64,000 nucleotides of DNA from Microbotryum silenes-acaulis (taxonomy: Eukaryota; Basidiomycota; Microbotryomycetes; Microbotryales; Microbotryaceae): positions 372,001 to 436,000 of the forward strand of contig QPFY01000006.1 in the NCBI GenBank assembly GCA_003665825.1. Reading direction: 5' to 3'. Below the pieces are notes generated by a model. That model was not told the origin of the DNA. It ran no database searches and was given only the letters and a program-made list of their open reading frames with translations. Below are positions 21,399 through 33,700 of the stretch, piece after piece (positions within the stretch are counted from its first letter, which is position 1; the number at the start of each line of letters is the position of its first letter). The position numbers and the translations under genes were made by a program.

Positions 21399-23825
21399 AT
21401 GCCTTTCGGTGTAGCGCACCCACTGCTGCGTTACATCGCTCAGTTCGCGACCACGTCCTTCTATTCGCGCATCGAGGTGATCAACGGCGACCAGGTGCCC
21501 GAACATGGGCCGGTGATCGTTCTCAGCAACCACCACAACAGTGCCGTCGATGTGAGTCGGCCAATCTGGATGCGAAGAGGCGCTGGATGTGATTGGCTTT
21601 TGAGCGCGGACCCAAGTAGGACCCGCGATGGTGTAGTGTCCCCAATGCACCCCGGCGTCGCGCTGGCCTACTAGTTGGTCGAGGTGGGGGTCACCGCGCA
21701 GCCCGCGTCCGCAGTACACCGAACATGGCTCAAGCACATCCCAGGATCGCATGGGCATGCCCTAGATAGTACCTTCAATCCACCAAGCCATGTCCGGTGT
21801 ATGCTTCGTTGATCGGGATCTTCGGACCTCGCGGTGGGACCGGGTATGACGCGATCCGACCGAGACGACGACGACGACATCTCCGCGGGGCCACGTGCAT
21901 CGACCCCGCTTCGACCCCGCTTCGACACATATCCGCGTGTGCACATTCATCCTTGATCTCACGCTTTATCTCACTTTTGTACTCACAGCCTTCAGTTCTG
22001 AGCATCAAATTCGTAAGCCGAGCACGCGGCCAGATCGCGAGCCGAGCGATGCTGAATTTGTTCTTTTGGTTCATCATTTTGCAGCCCCATGGTCGTATGC
22101 TACACTATTGGGCCAAGTCTACCTTGTTCACCAACAAGATTGCAGGATCGATCCTCCGATCAGCTGGCAACTTGGCCGTAGACCGCAAGACGAGGGTCAG
22201 TCCATTCACTTGCGAAGCCTGAAGCCCCACCTCGCTTCGTATCACATTCGCTGATTCTGATCGCCCACCAGGACAACTCGTTGCTCTTTGCGTCGACATT
22301 CGACGTGCTCAAACAAGGCGAATGCGTCGCCCTCTTCCCGGAAGGCACAAGTACGACCCTCCCTGGTCTCTTGCCTCAACTCAAAGACGGCGCCAGTTGG
22401 GCCGCACTCGAATACCACAAGAACGTTCGCGAAAAGAGTCGCTTGCTCAGCAACGGCATCGATAGCGTCGATGAAGATCCTCAAGAGCTGACGATCTGCC
22501 TCGCCGGCATCAGCTACACCGACAAGAGCAAGTACCGGTCCGCGGTCGTGATGGAATTCGGGCCGAGTTTCAACGTCGGACCTTTCCTCGACGAGTTCGA
22601 AGTGGACCCCAAAGCTGCGGCCAAGAGGATGACGAAGCATATTGCAGAAGCGTTGACCAAGTTGACAGTCAATGCACCTGATTGGGACTCGCTCAACGCC
22701 GCGACGATGGCGCGCAAGATGCTCTGGGTCGACGATCGCTCGATCCCGCTTCGCCATCTCGTGCAGATTGGCCAAACGCTCGTTGACCTCTTTGCGACTC
22801 GAACACCTTCACCCGAACTACGTCAGTTGACGAACCTCTTGCTGGCCTACCACAAAGCATTAAAGGATACGAGCTTCACGCATTACTCGCTCTCGGGTGT
22901 GCCCTTGCCGGAGAAGCTCGACCCCAACCACAAGCATGACTTGCCGACGCGCATGAGGGTCCTGGGGCATCTCTTGTTATCGACGGGCAAAGCGATGCTG
23001 CGGCTACCGTTCTTTGCTGCACCTTTGATCGTGCACATGCCGATCTACTTGATGGGCAAGTACTCGTTGAGGTTCAGCGATTTACAGGAGGATCATGCAC
23101 AAAACAAGGTGGGTTGTCGAATCGGAGGTGTGTCACGAAGATGCGACGAGCTGACCGTGAGCCGGTTCCGACGAAACTTCCGCAGATCGCCGTTTGCCTG
23201 ATTTTGTCCATGGCGACCTACGTGACCTTGTTCTTCCTCGCGTGGGCATTCTTGTTCATCGCTCCGTATGGATTCATCCTCGCTGCGATCTTTGTATGGC
23301 TTTTCGCGGTCTACCACAATAGTCTTGTCGATGACAATTGTGAGTCGGCACCTCGTCAGTTTTTTTCTCTCGCTCTCAAACAAGACTTAAGTCAATGCGC
23401 TTCGTCACACAGATCTCGGAGCCAAGAAAGTCGTCGCTTCTTGGCGCGTACTCGTCGGGATCTGGTCCGCGCATGCCAAACACGAAACCTTGCACCAAAT
23501 CCATTCCCTTCAACGTCGCTTCCCTTCCACTTCCATATCCAACGGATTCTCTTCAGAAACAACCTCAACGACTCAACAACGGACTTTGACGGAAGCCATG
23601 TCCATGCCTTTGTTGCATGAGGATAACGTCTCGGATGAATCGAATCCCATTCGAAGGGTCTTGAGTTTAAGAGTCGAAGCCTCGGCTGCGTTGGGGGAGT
23701 TTTTATTGGGTGATGAGGAGGGTAAAAGGGTTGCTAGGAGGTTGGAGGAATGGGGGGCCAAGGTTAGGAAGGTGAGGAAGGAAGTGCCCGCGGGTCAGGG
23801 CGCGGGAAGTGTAAGGTTGGAGTAG
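21399..23825 (+). CDS. glycerol-3-phosphate/DHAP acyltransferase, Gpt2/Sct1-like
   Basis: Six exons, 21399-21551, 21989-22012, 22085-22195, 22272-23108, 23186-23339 and 23413-23825, give 563 residues. The PlsC-type acyltransferase core shows motif I NHHNSAVD (HX4D), the PHGRMLHYWAKSTLF stretch, GNLAVDR, and motif III FPEGTST. Two hydrophobic blocks near the C-terminus (residues about 350-440) are the probable membrane segments; fungal Gpt2/Sct1 enzymes are ER or lipid-droplet proteins catalysing the first step of glycerolipid synthesis. The 24-nt exon bridges motif I to PHGRM. The start at 21399 is the first ATG adjacent to conserved sequence; an upstream coding exon cannot be excluded because budding-yeast homologs are longer. 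Confidence 0.87.
21989..22012 (+). other. 24-nt micro-exon of the acyltransferase gene
   Basis: Acceptor CTCACAG and donor GTAAGC flank eight in-phase codons, P-S-V-L-S-I-K-F. They join NSAVD to PHGRM with the spacing expected of this family. Flanking introns are 437 and 72 nt. Confidence 0.85.
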
Positions 23826-24148
23826 AGGTAGGATTGGGAGTGTATCTTTTTGGGGGGGGGGGGGCGGGCGTCTTTTTTATGCTTTGTTTGTATTCTTCGC
23901 TTAAGTTTGGGAGGTTGATGATGAATCGCATAAGCATGTATGTCGTTTTCTTGCTTGTATTCGAGAAATCTAGCCGTAAAAACAGGTGAGGAGCAAGCTC
24001 TTCTTGTACGAAAAGGCAAAAAATGCAGAGATTATAAATCAGCGATCCATCGATATGTATGCGAAAGGATCGATGTGATTAAAAGAGGCTATGTCTATGT
24101 TATATCGGAACACGCCGGAAAGCATTGCCTCTCACTTTTGTCCACTGA
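23826..24148. other. intergenic between convergent genes
   Basis: Holds two 3'UTRs and a run of 12 G at about 23851-23862. No gene seen. Confidence 0.6.
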
Positions 24149-25987
24149 TCATGTTGTGGATGTCGATGGTCGAATCGCCTGTGGGTACTTGAACACCTCC
24201 GTCGGGTCATACTTCGCACGTAGAGTAGAAAGACGTTCGTATTGCGAGCCCCAGTAGAGTGTTTTGACTTGATCGGGAGTTAGGGAGGGATCGACTGGAA
24301 CAGGGGAGGGAAGTGGTGGGGGTTGATTAGGAGTACGAAAGGGGGTTTGCAGAGGTAGTTAGGAGCGACTCGACGACTTACCATAGTTGACGTAAGCCCC
24401 ATAGGAGGTGCCCCAGATTTCCTTCATTGGATTCAATAGGGCGTCGTACATGCTGGAATATGAGAGAAAGACCAAGAGTCAGACAATCGAACCATGGGAA
24501 TCAGCGGGTACTCGAACCCTCGACTGACCCAGAAACGAAGTCGAAACCATCTTCAGGATACGGATTCCCATACGTCTTCGACGAAGCGTACATTTGGAAC
24601 GTTAACAACGACGAACGATGTGCGAATGAAGATTGATTAAGAGGGACAGCATTGATTGCTGATCCTGCACCACCGTAGAGATCGATCTCGACGAACCAGT
24701 TTGTCGTTGTGGCGGTTTTTTGGAGGTAAGTGAAGAAGGCGAGAGCGGCGTCGGTGGTGATGAGTTGATTCGGAGAGTCGGGGGTCATGAGTGATTTGGT
24801 GTAGAAACAGTCTCGCTGGAGGAAAAGCATAAGTTGATTTGATAATCAGACCAGCGCTCGAACCCAAACTCCACGGGGCCAGAGTCACGAAAACTTACGA
24901 AACCAGTCTTTCCCTTCGTCGACAAAGGCTGCGAATGCGATAGAGCTTGTAACGACTCGATCCACGGCATAGCTTGATCCACCTCGGTTGAAAAACCTTC
25001 CGGTAACTTGTCCTCAAACGGCGCCATAAGCTTCTTGCAAGCGTCTCCTGTATCATAGTAGATGCCTGTAATCTCGAATGACCCTCCACCTCCGATGACG
25101 GCGGCCAGACCCAGGTTGGGCGATGATGACTCCTGTCCCCATGTTTGGAACGCTAGGAAAGCCCGTGTCATCATATCGGGTGAAGCATTGGAGTAAGAGT
25201 ACATGAATCGAACGACGTTGTTGGGTTTCTCATGGGCTCGGAAGTGATAAGCTGTTTGGATTCCGAAATTCGGAGCGGCACCGCACAATGCCCAAAAGAG
25301 ATCGGGATCCTGTTCCCTCGTCAGACCTTGAAGGTATGTCCCATCCGCCAAGACGACGTCCAAAGCGAAGATATGATCAAGAGTAAGTCCCCAAGCTCTT
25401 GAAGCATATCCGAACCCACCAAAAGCGGCATATCCCCCCACGCCAACGAACGGACAAACACCATGAGCGATTGCTAAACCCCATTCATCCAATTGAAGTG
25501 CCATATCACCAAGTCGAACACCACCACCTACGACGACGGTCCGGTTATCGTCTTTCAATTCAATGTTGGAAAAGTGACTGAGATCGATGACGAGGCCTTG
25601 GGCGTTGCCATTGCCGACGCCGTAGGCGGCATAGGAGTGCCCTCCCCCGAAAGTGACTGCCGAGGAGATGGCCTGTGCGTCTGTTGGGGTCACGATGGCC
25701 ATGGCGGAGGTGTAGAGACGTTGATTGAATGCTCCTGTGAAGACGACAAGAACATGGGTATCAGCCAATGTTTACACGTCCTACAACAGCTTCACAAAAG
25801 GGGCCGCCGGTGCATTCCCCAACTCCGTGACCTCGTCTAACTGACCGGTCAAACTGTCGAACTGCTCTTTGTCTTGCGATGAACTGACGAGATTTATCTT
25901 TGGGTTCGATGCGAGACACGCCAAAAAGTCGTCCCCATCATTGTGACCTTGAACCGGGGTCGCTGAGATGGGTATAGCAGTGGCCAT
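24149..25987 (-). CDS. berberine-bridge-type FAD-linked oxidase
   Basis: Five exons, 25846-25987, 24899-25734, 24529-24815, 24382-24452 and 24149-24294, give 493 residues. The FAD-binding (PCMH) half has VTPTDAQ, the histidine motif GGGHSYAAYG and the cysteine site GVCPFVGVGGYAAFGGFG, the pair used for bicovalent FAD in this family; GYASRAWGLTLDHI follows. The substrate half ends with a canonical berberine-bridge C-terminus (YWGSQYERL, then KYDPTEVFKYPQAI). Members oxidise sugars, oligosaccharides or alkaloid-like compounds with O2. No signal peptide is visible. Just before GGGHSY the protein lacks roughly 13-15 residues usually present. The substrate is unknown. Confidence 0.88.
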
Positions 25988-26150
25988 GCACTGCGCCGGC
26001 CGTTGCACACGAGTGCACCCGGGTGCATGTGCTCGGGAATCGGACCCCCTGAGTATGACGCGCTTGATCCACGGGCGCCCGAGACGCCGAGATTGCCCGG
26101 CGGTGCATTCGGGTGCATCGCTGTGCATCAATGTGCACACGTGTGGCTCG
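25980..26150. promoter_or_regulatory. cluster of eight TGCA motifs upstream of the FAD oxidase start
   Basis: Eight TGCA tetramers, several inside CGGGTGCAT or GTGCAC contexts, occur within about 165 bp spanning the start codon and immediate upstream region. The spacing is irregular. The position suggests a promoter element array. Confidence 0.45.
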
Positions 26151-27252
26151 GACCTCGGCTGCTAACGGTGCGGCGGTCGCACGACTCGCTGCGGCGGCGA
26201 GTTGCTCGAGGTTGGAGCCTGAGCTACCGGGTCTTGAGCCGTAGGTGTAGCAGCTGTCGGTTGTGCAGTAGAGACGAATGAGACCCCTTCACTTCGGGGG
26301 TTACGAAAAAAGTCGGAAATTGAAAGCTCGCCGGCCGTTCGCGTGCTCAGGTAGGTTATCGACGTCTGCCTTCGCCCCACTATTTGGAACGTCTCACAAG
26401 TCGCCGAGCGTCGTGACACCACCGCGCAGAGCGTCGGCGCGACTTGGCTCCTTCGATCCACACGCTCGACTTGCCGAGCCTCACGACTCAGTACCAACTC
26501 TGATCGTACCGCGTCGTCCGAATAAGCCAGCAGTGCGACGGGACTTGGCCATTCAAGTCAAATAGGAGAGCTTGGCTGTCTACTCTCGCACGCACCACAT
26601 TCGAGGTCCATCCCGGACGCTGGCCGACGCGCGGCGGTGGACGTGAGCGTGTGAGCCCGTCCGTCGTTTCCACGCCGAGTTTCCACGCCGAGCAGCGCCG
26701 AGCGCCGACACATCGTCATCGGCCTTCTGCGACGGCTAAACGGGTTGCTCTCTCGCCCTCGCCCTCGCCCTCGCCCTTGCCGAATTCCGACGTCGACCAA
26801 CACATCTCTAGTTTGTTGCGCGTCTTCTCATCAAAGTCGATTTTGGGAGTACGGGGACTTACGGGGAGGACTGGGCGTTAGCGTGAGTACTGCTGGCACC
26901 TCGAGGAAGCCGCTCGTCCTTGGAATCGATTCGAGGAACGAGACCGCCGGTCGCTGGTTCTGCACGCCCCACGACGCATTGCAGCGAGTGCACCTGCCCC
27001 ATCCGAAAGCACAGTGTTCACACAGCCAATGAGCTAACTACCATAGCCCAACCTTACTCAGATACCACACCGGTGGCCGGTTCCAGTTGACGAACTTTCG
27101 TCTAGAGCGCGCATCGAGAGGCCGACCAGGGAACTGAGTTCGATATCGCGGGTACGTCGGCTGTTGACATATTCATGGCACTTTTTGACCCTGCTAATTT
27201 TCTTGATCCGTGCTATACAGTTCATCCCGCGAGGCCGCACACGGTCACCACC
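25988..27252. other. 1.27-kb divergent intergenic region
   Basis: Shared upstream region of the FAD oxidase (-) and the Sec2-like gene (+). It contains the TGCA cluster and a (GCCCTC)n array. Just upstream of the Sec2-like ATG, CTATACAG at about 27220 could be the acceptor of a 5'UTR intron. No gene is supported. Confidence 0.5.
26752..26779. repeat. hexamer (GCCCTC)n array, about 4.5 copies
   Basis: Perfect tandem GCCCTC units in the divergent promoter region, followed by a degenerate copy. Confidence 0.85.
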
Positions 27253-30107
27253 ATGTCGACTCGATCACCGGCAATGCCCCCGCCGCCCGTGCCTGGCCCG
27301 TATCCGAAACCTTACAACCTCAACGGACCGTCCGCAGCCTCCTCCCCGGGGTCCAGTCCCACCTCTTCGAGTCCGAATCGACCCAACTACCCTTCGACGT
27401 TCAACGGACCGTCCAACCCCGCTGGCCCTTCAAGACCAAGCGGAGCTCGATCCTCGCTCTCGCAGCATACCCGACGGCCTTCCAGAGCCGAGCGGTACGA
27501 AACACTCGTCGAGAATGCGAGAGCACTCTACAAAACTGCCTCAAGTGGGACCGAAGCACCTATTGCGGAAGGGAGTGTTGGTTTGGGATTCGAAGATTCG
27601 CTTCGCCAGCAGGATCGGTTCACGATCGAAGAATGGAGGGATACCGTCGGCGATTTGCTCAAGGTCGTGGATGGGATGGTACGTTTTGGCATTGGAGAGG
27701 AAAAGTTGAACATCCGAATGCGAAACCGATATCGTTCCTCACTTTGACCCCCCCAACACAGAGTCGGCAGTTGGCGACCCATGACGAACTCGCAGCACAA
27801 CTCAAGATCGCTCAATCGAACCTGACGCTCGCCGAGACGCATTCCGAATACCTCGAAGAAGAACTACGACGGAAGGAATCGCGTCACTCGGCTTCGTCGA
27901 CTGTTGGGTCGACGGTCGGGTCCACCAGCCAGGTTTCGATGGTCGGTGGGGTCCTACCGCATCGAGCAAATACCATCTCCTCTTATGAAGGGCGACACGA
28001 GAGCAACGGAGCTTCATCATTATTTGGTGGCTTTGTCAACAACCTGCCCGGGAGCGTGTCGAGGGCTCGAAAGCAGACGCCGAGCGTGAGCAGCAACGCG
28101 AGTGCTCAATCGAATGTCCGAACCAACTCGCTCTTTGCTGGGCATTATCGATCCTCATCGGCGTCACCCCAACCGGGTGACCTGACCAACGGCGACTCGC
28201 GCTCTTCGGAAGAGCGCATCGATCGCAATCACCTCCCCACCGACGTTTACGCGCTCCAGAACCAAGTCGCTTCGCTCGACCAAGCTCTCGCTTCCTTGCG
28301 CAACTCCAACACCGGTCTTCGGAAAGCCCACGACCAACTCGCGCTCAAATGCGCCGAATTAGAAAAGACCAAGGAGGATTTGATGGGCGAACTCGAGTCG
28401 TTGAGCGTAGAATTGTTCCAAGAGGCGAATACGATGGTCGCTTCTGAGCGCAAGCTTAGGGCCGCGGCGGAGGACGAGGTCACGAGGGTCAAGGGGGAAC
28501 TTGCAAGGTTGACGAATGAGATTAACGAGTTGAGAAGAGGGGCAATGATGAGGTCCGGAAGTGGGACTGGTTTGTCAAGTGCGGCTGTTGGGGCTCGACC
28601 GGGTTTGCCTGTACGAGCTGTGACGGACGAGGGCTATACCGGCCGGGCGACACTTAGTCCCATCCTCACCGACACACCTGCGGGTCTCAGTCCCGAACTT
28701 AATTCGCCCCAACTCGATTCAACAACGTCCAAATCAAAATGGTACAGCTTTGGTCGCCCCTCTTCCGCAGCGGGCAAGACGGCCACCACCCATCGAAGTA
28801 CGGCATGCGATTCAGAGAACGAGGCGCAGTACGCGGTTGTATCGCCCCCAGGAGCACTTGTGCACCCTGGTCCGGCGCCTGGGATGCTAAGAGCTGCATC
28901 AAGTAACAGTGTCGTCTCCTTCCCGAGTCCCCAGTCGAACTACACTTCGGCAAACGAATCATCACCTCTCGTAGGGTCGTCCGAGGCGCAGTTCTCTCGA
29001 CGTGGAGATGAAAAGGGGGCGAGTCGAGGTTCGCCTATAAATGGATCAGCTTCGACGTTCGGTGATGGAGCGGGTTCTGATCGACTGCGAGCACCGCAAT
29101 CACGAGGATCGTCTGCGACGAACTATCAGCCCCATGAGCCGAGTTTAACCGACGGGCCGAATGCACCCCCCTTTGCGCCGATCCATTCGACCTCGTCGCT
29201 TGCAACACGAGCACCCCGACCAATACCCTTGCACGAACTAGCAGCGCGAGAATTGGGTGCCGGTCGACCCGTTGCGATCTATTCCTTCGAAGGGGAGAGT
29301 ACGGCCAAGTCCCCTCGCACTCCGAACGAGATGAGGTGGAAGGACGCAGCGAAGGAGATCACTTCCCCCATCTTACCGTCTTCATCTCCCTTGGCGACGA
29401 ACGCCCCGACCTTCCCGGATGCACCGGTGAACCCGTTAGCGAACGCGCCAGAGCTGGACGAGGCGCCTAAGACTACGATGACTCGAGTTAGTCAGATCCC
29501 GCTTTCAAGTTCTGCACCCCCTCAACAGGATGAGGTTCCTATCGAATCAGGGCAAGCGGGGTTCAGGCGTTCACCGGCAATATTGAAGCTTGACACGGCA
29601 GAGGGGACCACCTCCTCGTCAACTTCCACCGCGACGTTCTCGGCTTCATCCTCCGTCGTACCAAGCCGAACCTCGAGCGGCGACTTCCGCAGCTATCCCC
29701 TTTCCGCCCGATCGAAATCCAACGACCCGCGACTCCTCGCTTCTTCCTCTTCATCCTCCCCCTCAAACCACCTCATCACCCCCACCTCAACCCGCGGTTC
29801 CAACCCCAACAAACCCGTGGGCAACACCACTCAACGTCCCGCCTTCTCCCGCTCAGCGTCCCACGGCCGCCCTTCGTCCAACGCATCGACGTCACCACTT
29901 ACGTCCTTCCGCTCCGATTTACCAACCTCAATTTCGAATTCCTCGTTAGCTTCAACGTCAACTTCGAATCGAACGGTGGAGGATTTGGATGATTTGATGA
30001 GGAATATCGCGGATATGCAACTTTGGGTCGATGAGTTGAATGGTGGTGGTGGTGGTGGTGGTGGTACAAGTGGGACGACTATGGGTGTTGGGGAGAAGAT
30101 GGGGTAA
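27253..30107 (+). CDS. Sec2-like Rab guanine-nucleotide exchange factor
   Basis: Two exons, 27253-27678 and 27762-30107 (83-nt intron), encode 923 residues. The start ACCACCATGTCG has good context. After a Pro/Ser-rich N-terminus come two coiled-coil segments. The second contains LMGELESLSVELFQEANTMV followed by ERKLRAAAEDEV, the signature helix of the Sec2/Rabin8 GEF domain that activates Sec4/Rab8-type GTPases on secretory vesicles. The remaining half is Ser/Thr/Pro-rich, probably disordered and phosphorylated, ending in a Gly run. Function in exocytosis is inferred from the family. Short in-frame introns inside the long second exon cannot be excluded. Confidence 0.82.
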
Positions 30108-30756
30108 AAACAAAAAGACACTTGATCGTTTCAGCGGAGGTACGAACACCGGCCCCTTTTTTCTTCCCGTCTCGACCTCTTTTTCTTATTTTTATCTATC
30201 TATCAGACCTGTAGTCCTTTGACGTTTGTTTCTCTTCGTCCTTTGATTATTCACGACTTTTGCAACGATGTGCCCACCGTACAATGAACTTTTGATTACC
30301 GTCCATCTACTTGCATCGCTCTCGGTGCTTCTCTGCACTAGCTCTCGTTCTCTCGATCGAGTATTCAACGGAGAAAAACGCCAGCGATAGAGCAGTTCGG
30401 ATTACGTGAACGAGAGAATGAGGTGGAGAGAAGGAGGAATCGGAAAGAAGAAAGGGTTTAAAGAAAAGAAGAAAAAAAAAACAAAAAAAACGAGGACCCC
30501 CTAGAAAATGATGACCAACCAAAGGATGAGAAGCGTATAGAAAGCGAAAGGGACAACCATGCGAGACCCTACGGGTGGGGAAGTCAAGTATATTAAAAAA
30601 GCAAGGAGAAGGGTGCGTGGAGATAGAGAGGCCGTGAGGGAGGAAAGAGTGATTTCAATAAGTGAGGTGAGGTGGGGAGTGCAAAGACAGTGGTGGTCTT
30701 CCAAAGGAGACAAGGATGGATTTTAAGTTTTGTTCATCGTCACGTGTGGGTTCTCC
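30108..30756. other. intergenic between convergent genes
   Basis: About 650 bp, AT-richer than coding DNA, with an A-rich tract near 30465-30490. Holds two 3'UTRs; no gene or structured RNA seen. Confidence 0.6.
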
Positions 30757-33700
30757 TCACGAAGGCCCCAACTCCAGCGCACCGAGCAATTGATCATAAA
30801 CGTGCTTATACGACCACGGAGAACCCTTGACGCGCTTCAAATCGACGCAGTACAATCGTTCGAGGTGTTTGACGCGCGTGATCTCGACGTGGAAACGGAC
30901 CTCATCGCCTGAATCGCTCGAACCTTCCCCGTAGATAGGTGCCGGCTGTTGGGATTGTGTACCGAGCATACCACCGATTGGACCTGATGACAAGAACGGG
31001 GTCACGGCGGGTGAGAGTAGCGGGTCAGGGGAATTGAGCGCGCTCGAGGCGGCGCCGATGGTCGTACCCGAGTTTTTGCGAGCAAAGAACCCACGGAACG
31101 TCATCGAGGGGCTTTGCGCGAGGTTCGATGACATCGAAGGTGAGGCCGACATGCGACTCGACATGCTCGAATTCAACAACTCGCGATGATCGCCGTCGGT
31201 GCTGGTTGCGGCAGGAGGGTCGAATCCCAGGCCGGCGAGTTGGAGTTGCTGCGCCTTTTTGCGACTCTTGCGAACGCACTTGACTCTGAAGTCGGTCTCC
31301 ATAACCATCTCGACGCCCATCTTCCACAAGGCGTTGCGGATGTCGACCATGACCTCGGGAGGGGAACGGTACGTCAAAGCGTGCTTGTCCAAGGCTCCCT
31401 GGTGCACCCTGAGACGGCCTGGCACGAACTGGGGTTCCACGACGGCGGGAGCAGGCTTGGCAACGGCCATCATCGTTGTGTTGGAAGACACCGTCGTCGC
31501 CTTGGTCGAAGTCGTCGTGCTGCTCACGAGGCTTTGTGTGCCACCGGAAACCGATCTCGACGATTGCGGCGAGCTTTGCTGCTTCGGCGGAGCAGTCAAA
31601 GGCGTGAGCACGACAGCGGGGGGTGGTTCGATCGTAGGTGTCGCGAGCGGCGTCACGGAAGGACTGGCCATCGACGTCGTCTGACTGCTCGCGCGACTCG
31701 GCAGGGAAGGCATCATCGACATCGGTCGTGCGCGACGAGACGAAGTTGACCTCGATTCGCCATCCTGCGCGCCATTTGAGGTCGTCGAAACGGAGTTGAA
31801 CGTTCCAGCATCGGAAGGTCCGGGTGCACGAGTCGAACGACGACGGAACCAATCCATGACGGACTTGGCTTTGCTTCCGGGAGCGGAGGAGGATCCCGGA
31901 GTATTAGAGGACGCCCACGCGGCTTCGAGGTCGCGAGAACGACCGCTCGGTGTAGCCGGAGCGGCGGCGGACGAGCGGGTGGACGGACGACTCGTATTCG
32001 ACGAAGCAGGGACCGGTGGTGGGCCCATCGAACCCCTTCTCGTCGACGACGATGTCGCAGCTGGCTTCGGAGTGGTAATTTCAGGTCGACGTATGTTTTC
32101 GCTGATCGTAGCCGAACTGCTCGGTGCCTTGAACGCCTTGCTCGAACTGCTCTTGAAGGGCTGCAGACTCATCGCCTTCTGTCGCCGACTCTTGCGTCTT
32201 TCAGATTTGGCCGCTTCGTCGACCGCGTTCGAGGATTCCGATCGCTCAGACGTCGTGGATTTGCGAGGAGACGGCACGGGTGATCCGGGTGTCGAACCGG
32301 GCAGAAGGCCGCGCAAGGAGAAACGACCACTACCGGATCTCGAACGATTCGTCTCGGCAAACTCGGTGAGAGGTGTCGGCGCAGACGTCTTTTTGGCCCG
32401 AGGCGTCGTATCTGCATCAGATTTCGAGCGTGTCGGAGTCGAGGGGACCGCAGGAAGTGTGTCGGGTTTGCTTGCCGCGAGTGCAGGGACGGACGGTAGT
32501 GACTTGAGTTGATCGACTTCTGAAGCATCGGCAGAGTTCTTTCGCTTCTTGGGCGTGCTGACACGCGAAGGCGCATCCTTCGTAGGCGTCGAGGGTGTCG
32601 TAGATGGTGGGGGCAGAGGAACAAGTGGCGGTGTCGTGGGCCGAGTGACCTCCTTGGGCTCTTTAACCAGGGGAGCCGAGGGGGTGGGGGGAACTGAGGG
32701 GGCATGTAAAAGACCTTATCGTCAGAAAACCCCGGGAAAAAAATAAGGCGGCAGCAGCACTCACGTTCCGCCGTCTTGGCCTCTGGCGCAGATACCATAT
32801 CCACATCTTCAGCCGGCGTCGCCGGAACCGACGCTTCAACTCGCTTCGTCGCGTTCCGGGCAGCAGCTTCGGAATCGTATTCGACCTGGACTGTAGCGCG
32901 ATGCGATGCCTTGCGTCGTTGCGAAGCCGCTTCCGCCGCACTCGAGCTCGTAGCTGCACCGGCGGACGGGACCCGCGGAGTCGAAGCGGTGCTCGGCGTC
33001 GCCCTTTCTGTCGTTGAAGATCGCCGACTGGCGCGACTTGAAGTTGAAGGTTGCCTAGAGGTCGACGGTCGAGGCATGTCAACGACCATGAGATCGTCTT
33101 GGGTAGGGATCGAAGGTGGATCCGGAGGAGCCGAGAACGAAGGTGTCATCGCTACCGAAGCCGGTGCAGTTCCACTCGCGCTCGAGCTGGAGTTCGACCC
33201 CTTGGCTCCACTTCGAGGTTCGAAGGTGAAGTGATCGGCATCGACAGTGATGCGCTGCGTTTGTGTTGTCGGCGGCGAGGAGGCGCCGAACGAGTTGTTG
33301 CCTGCTCGACGACCGACCGCACCAGGGAGGACGATCGAAGTTCGGGTTTCTCGAATGGACACGGGAGCGCTAGTGGGTGTCTCCTCCTCCTGAACCGAAG
33401 TCGTGGGGAAGGCATGCGTGTCGAGGCCCGTCTGCTGCGACGCTGATTGAGCCATCGCGGTCTTGTACCGAGTCCCACTCGAAGGTGGTCCCGTTGAAGT
33501 ATGGCTCCTCGTCATGCCAGTCGCCATGATCCCCAACCCACTCGTTTGCTGCTGCGCCGATTGTTGCTGCTGCTGTTGCGCCTGTTGCTGAGCGTACTGC
33601 TGGACAAGGAACTGCCGCTGCGCCTCCAGCGCCTGTCGCTTCCACAACTCCTGCTCTTGCGCCTGCTTCTCCAATTCGGCGACGGTCCGTTCGAAGTGTG

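Noticed and set aside
20733..21758. 341-codon minus-strand open frame overlapping the acyltransferase start
   Set aside because: It is antisense to conserved acyltransferase codons and has no motif.
25894..26140. Longer N-terminus of the FAD oxidase from ATG 26140
   Set aside because: The extension is translated TGCA-repeat sequence and is not protein-like; ATG 25987 is preferred.
31025..31852. 275-codon minus-strand frame inside the kinase C-terminus
   Set aside because: Alternate frame of the conserved kinase reading frame, with no motif.
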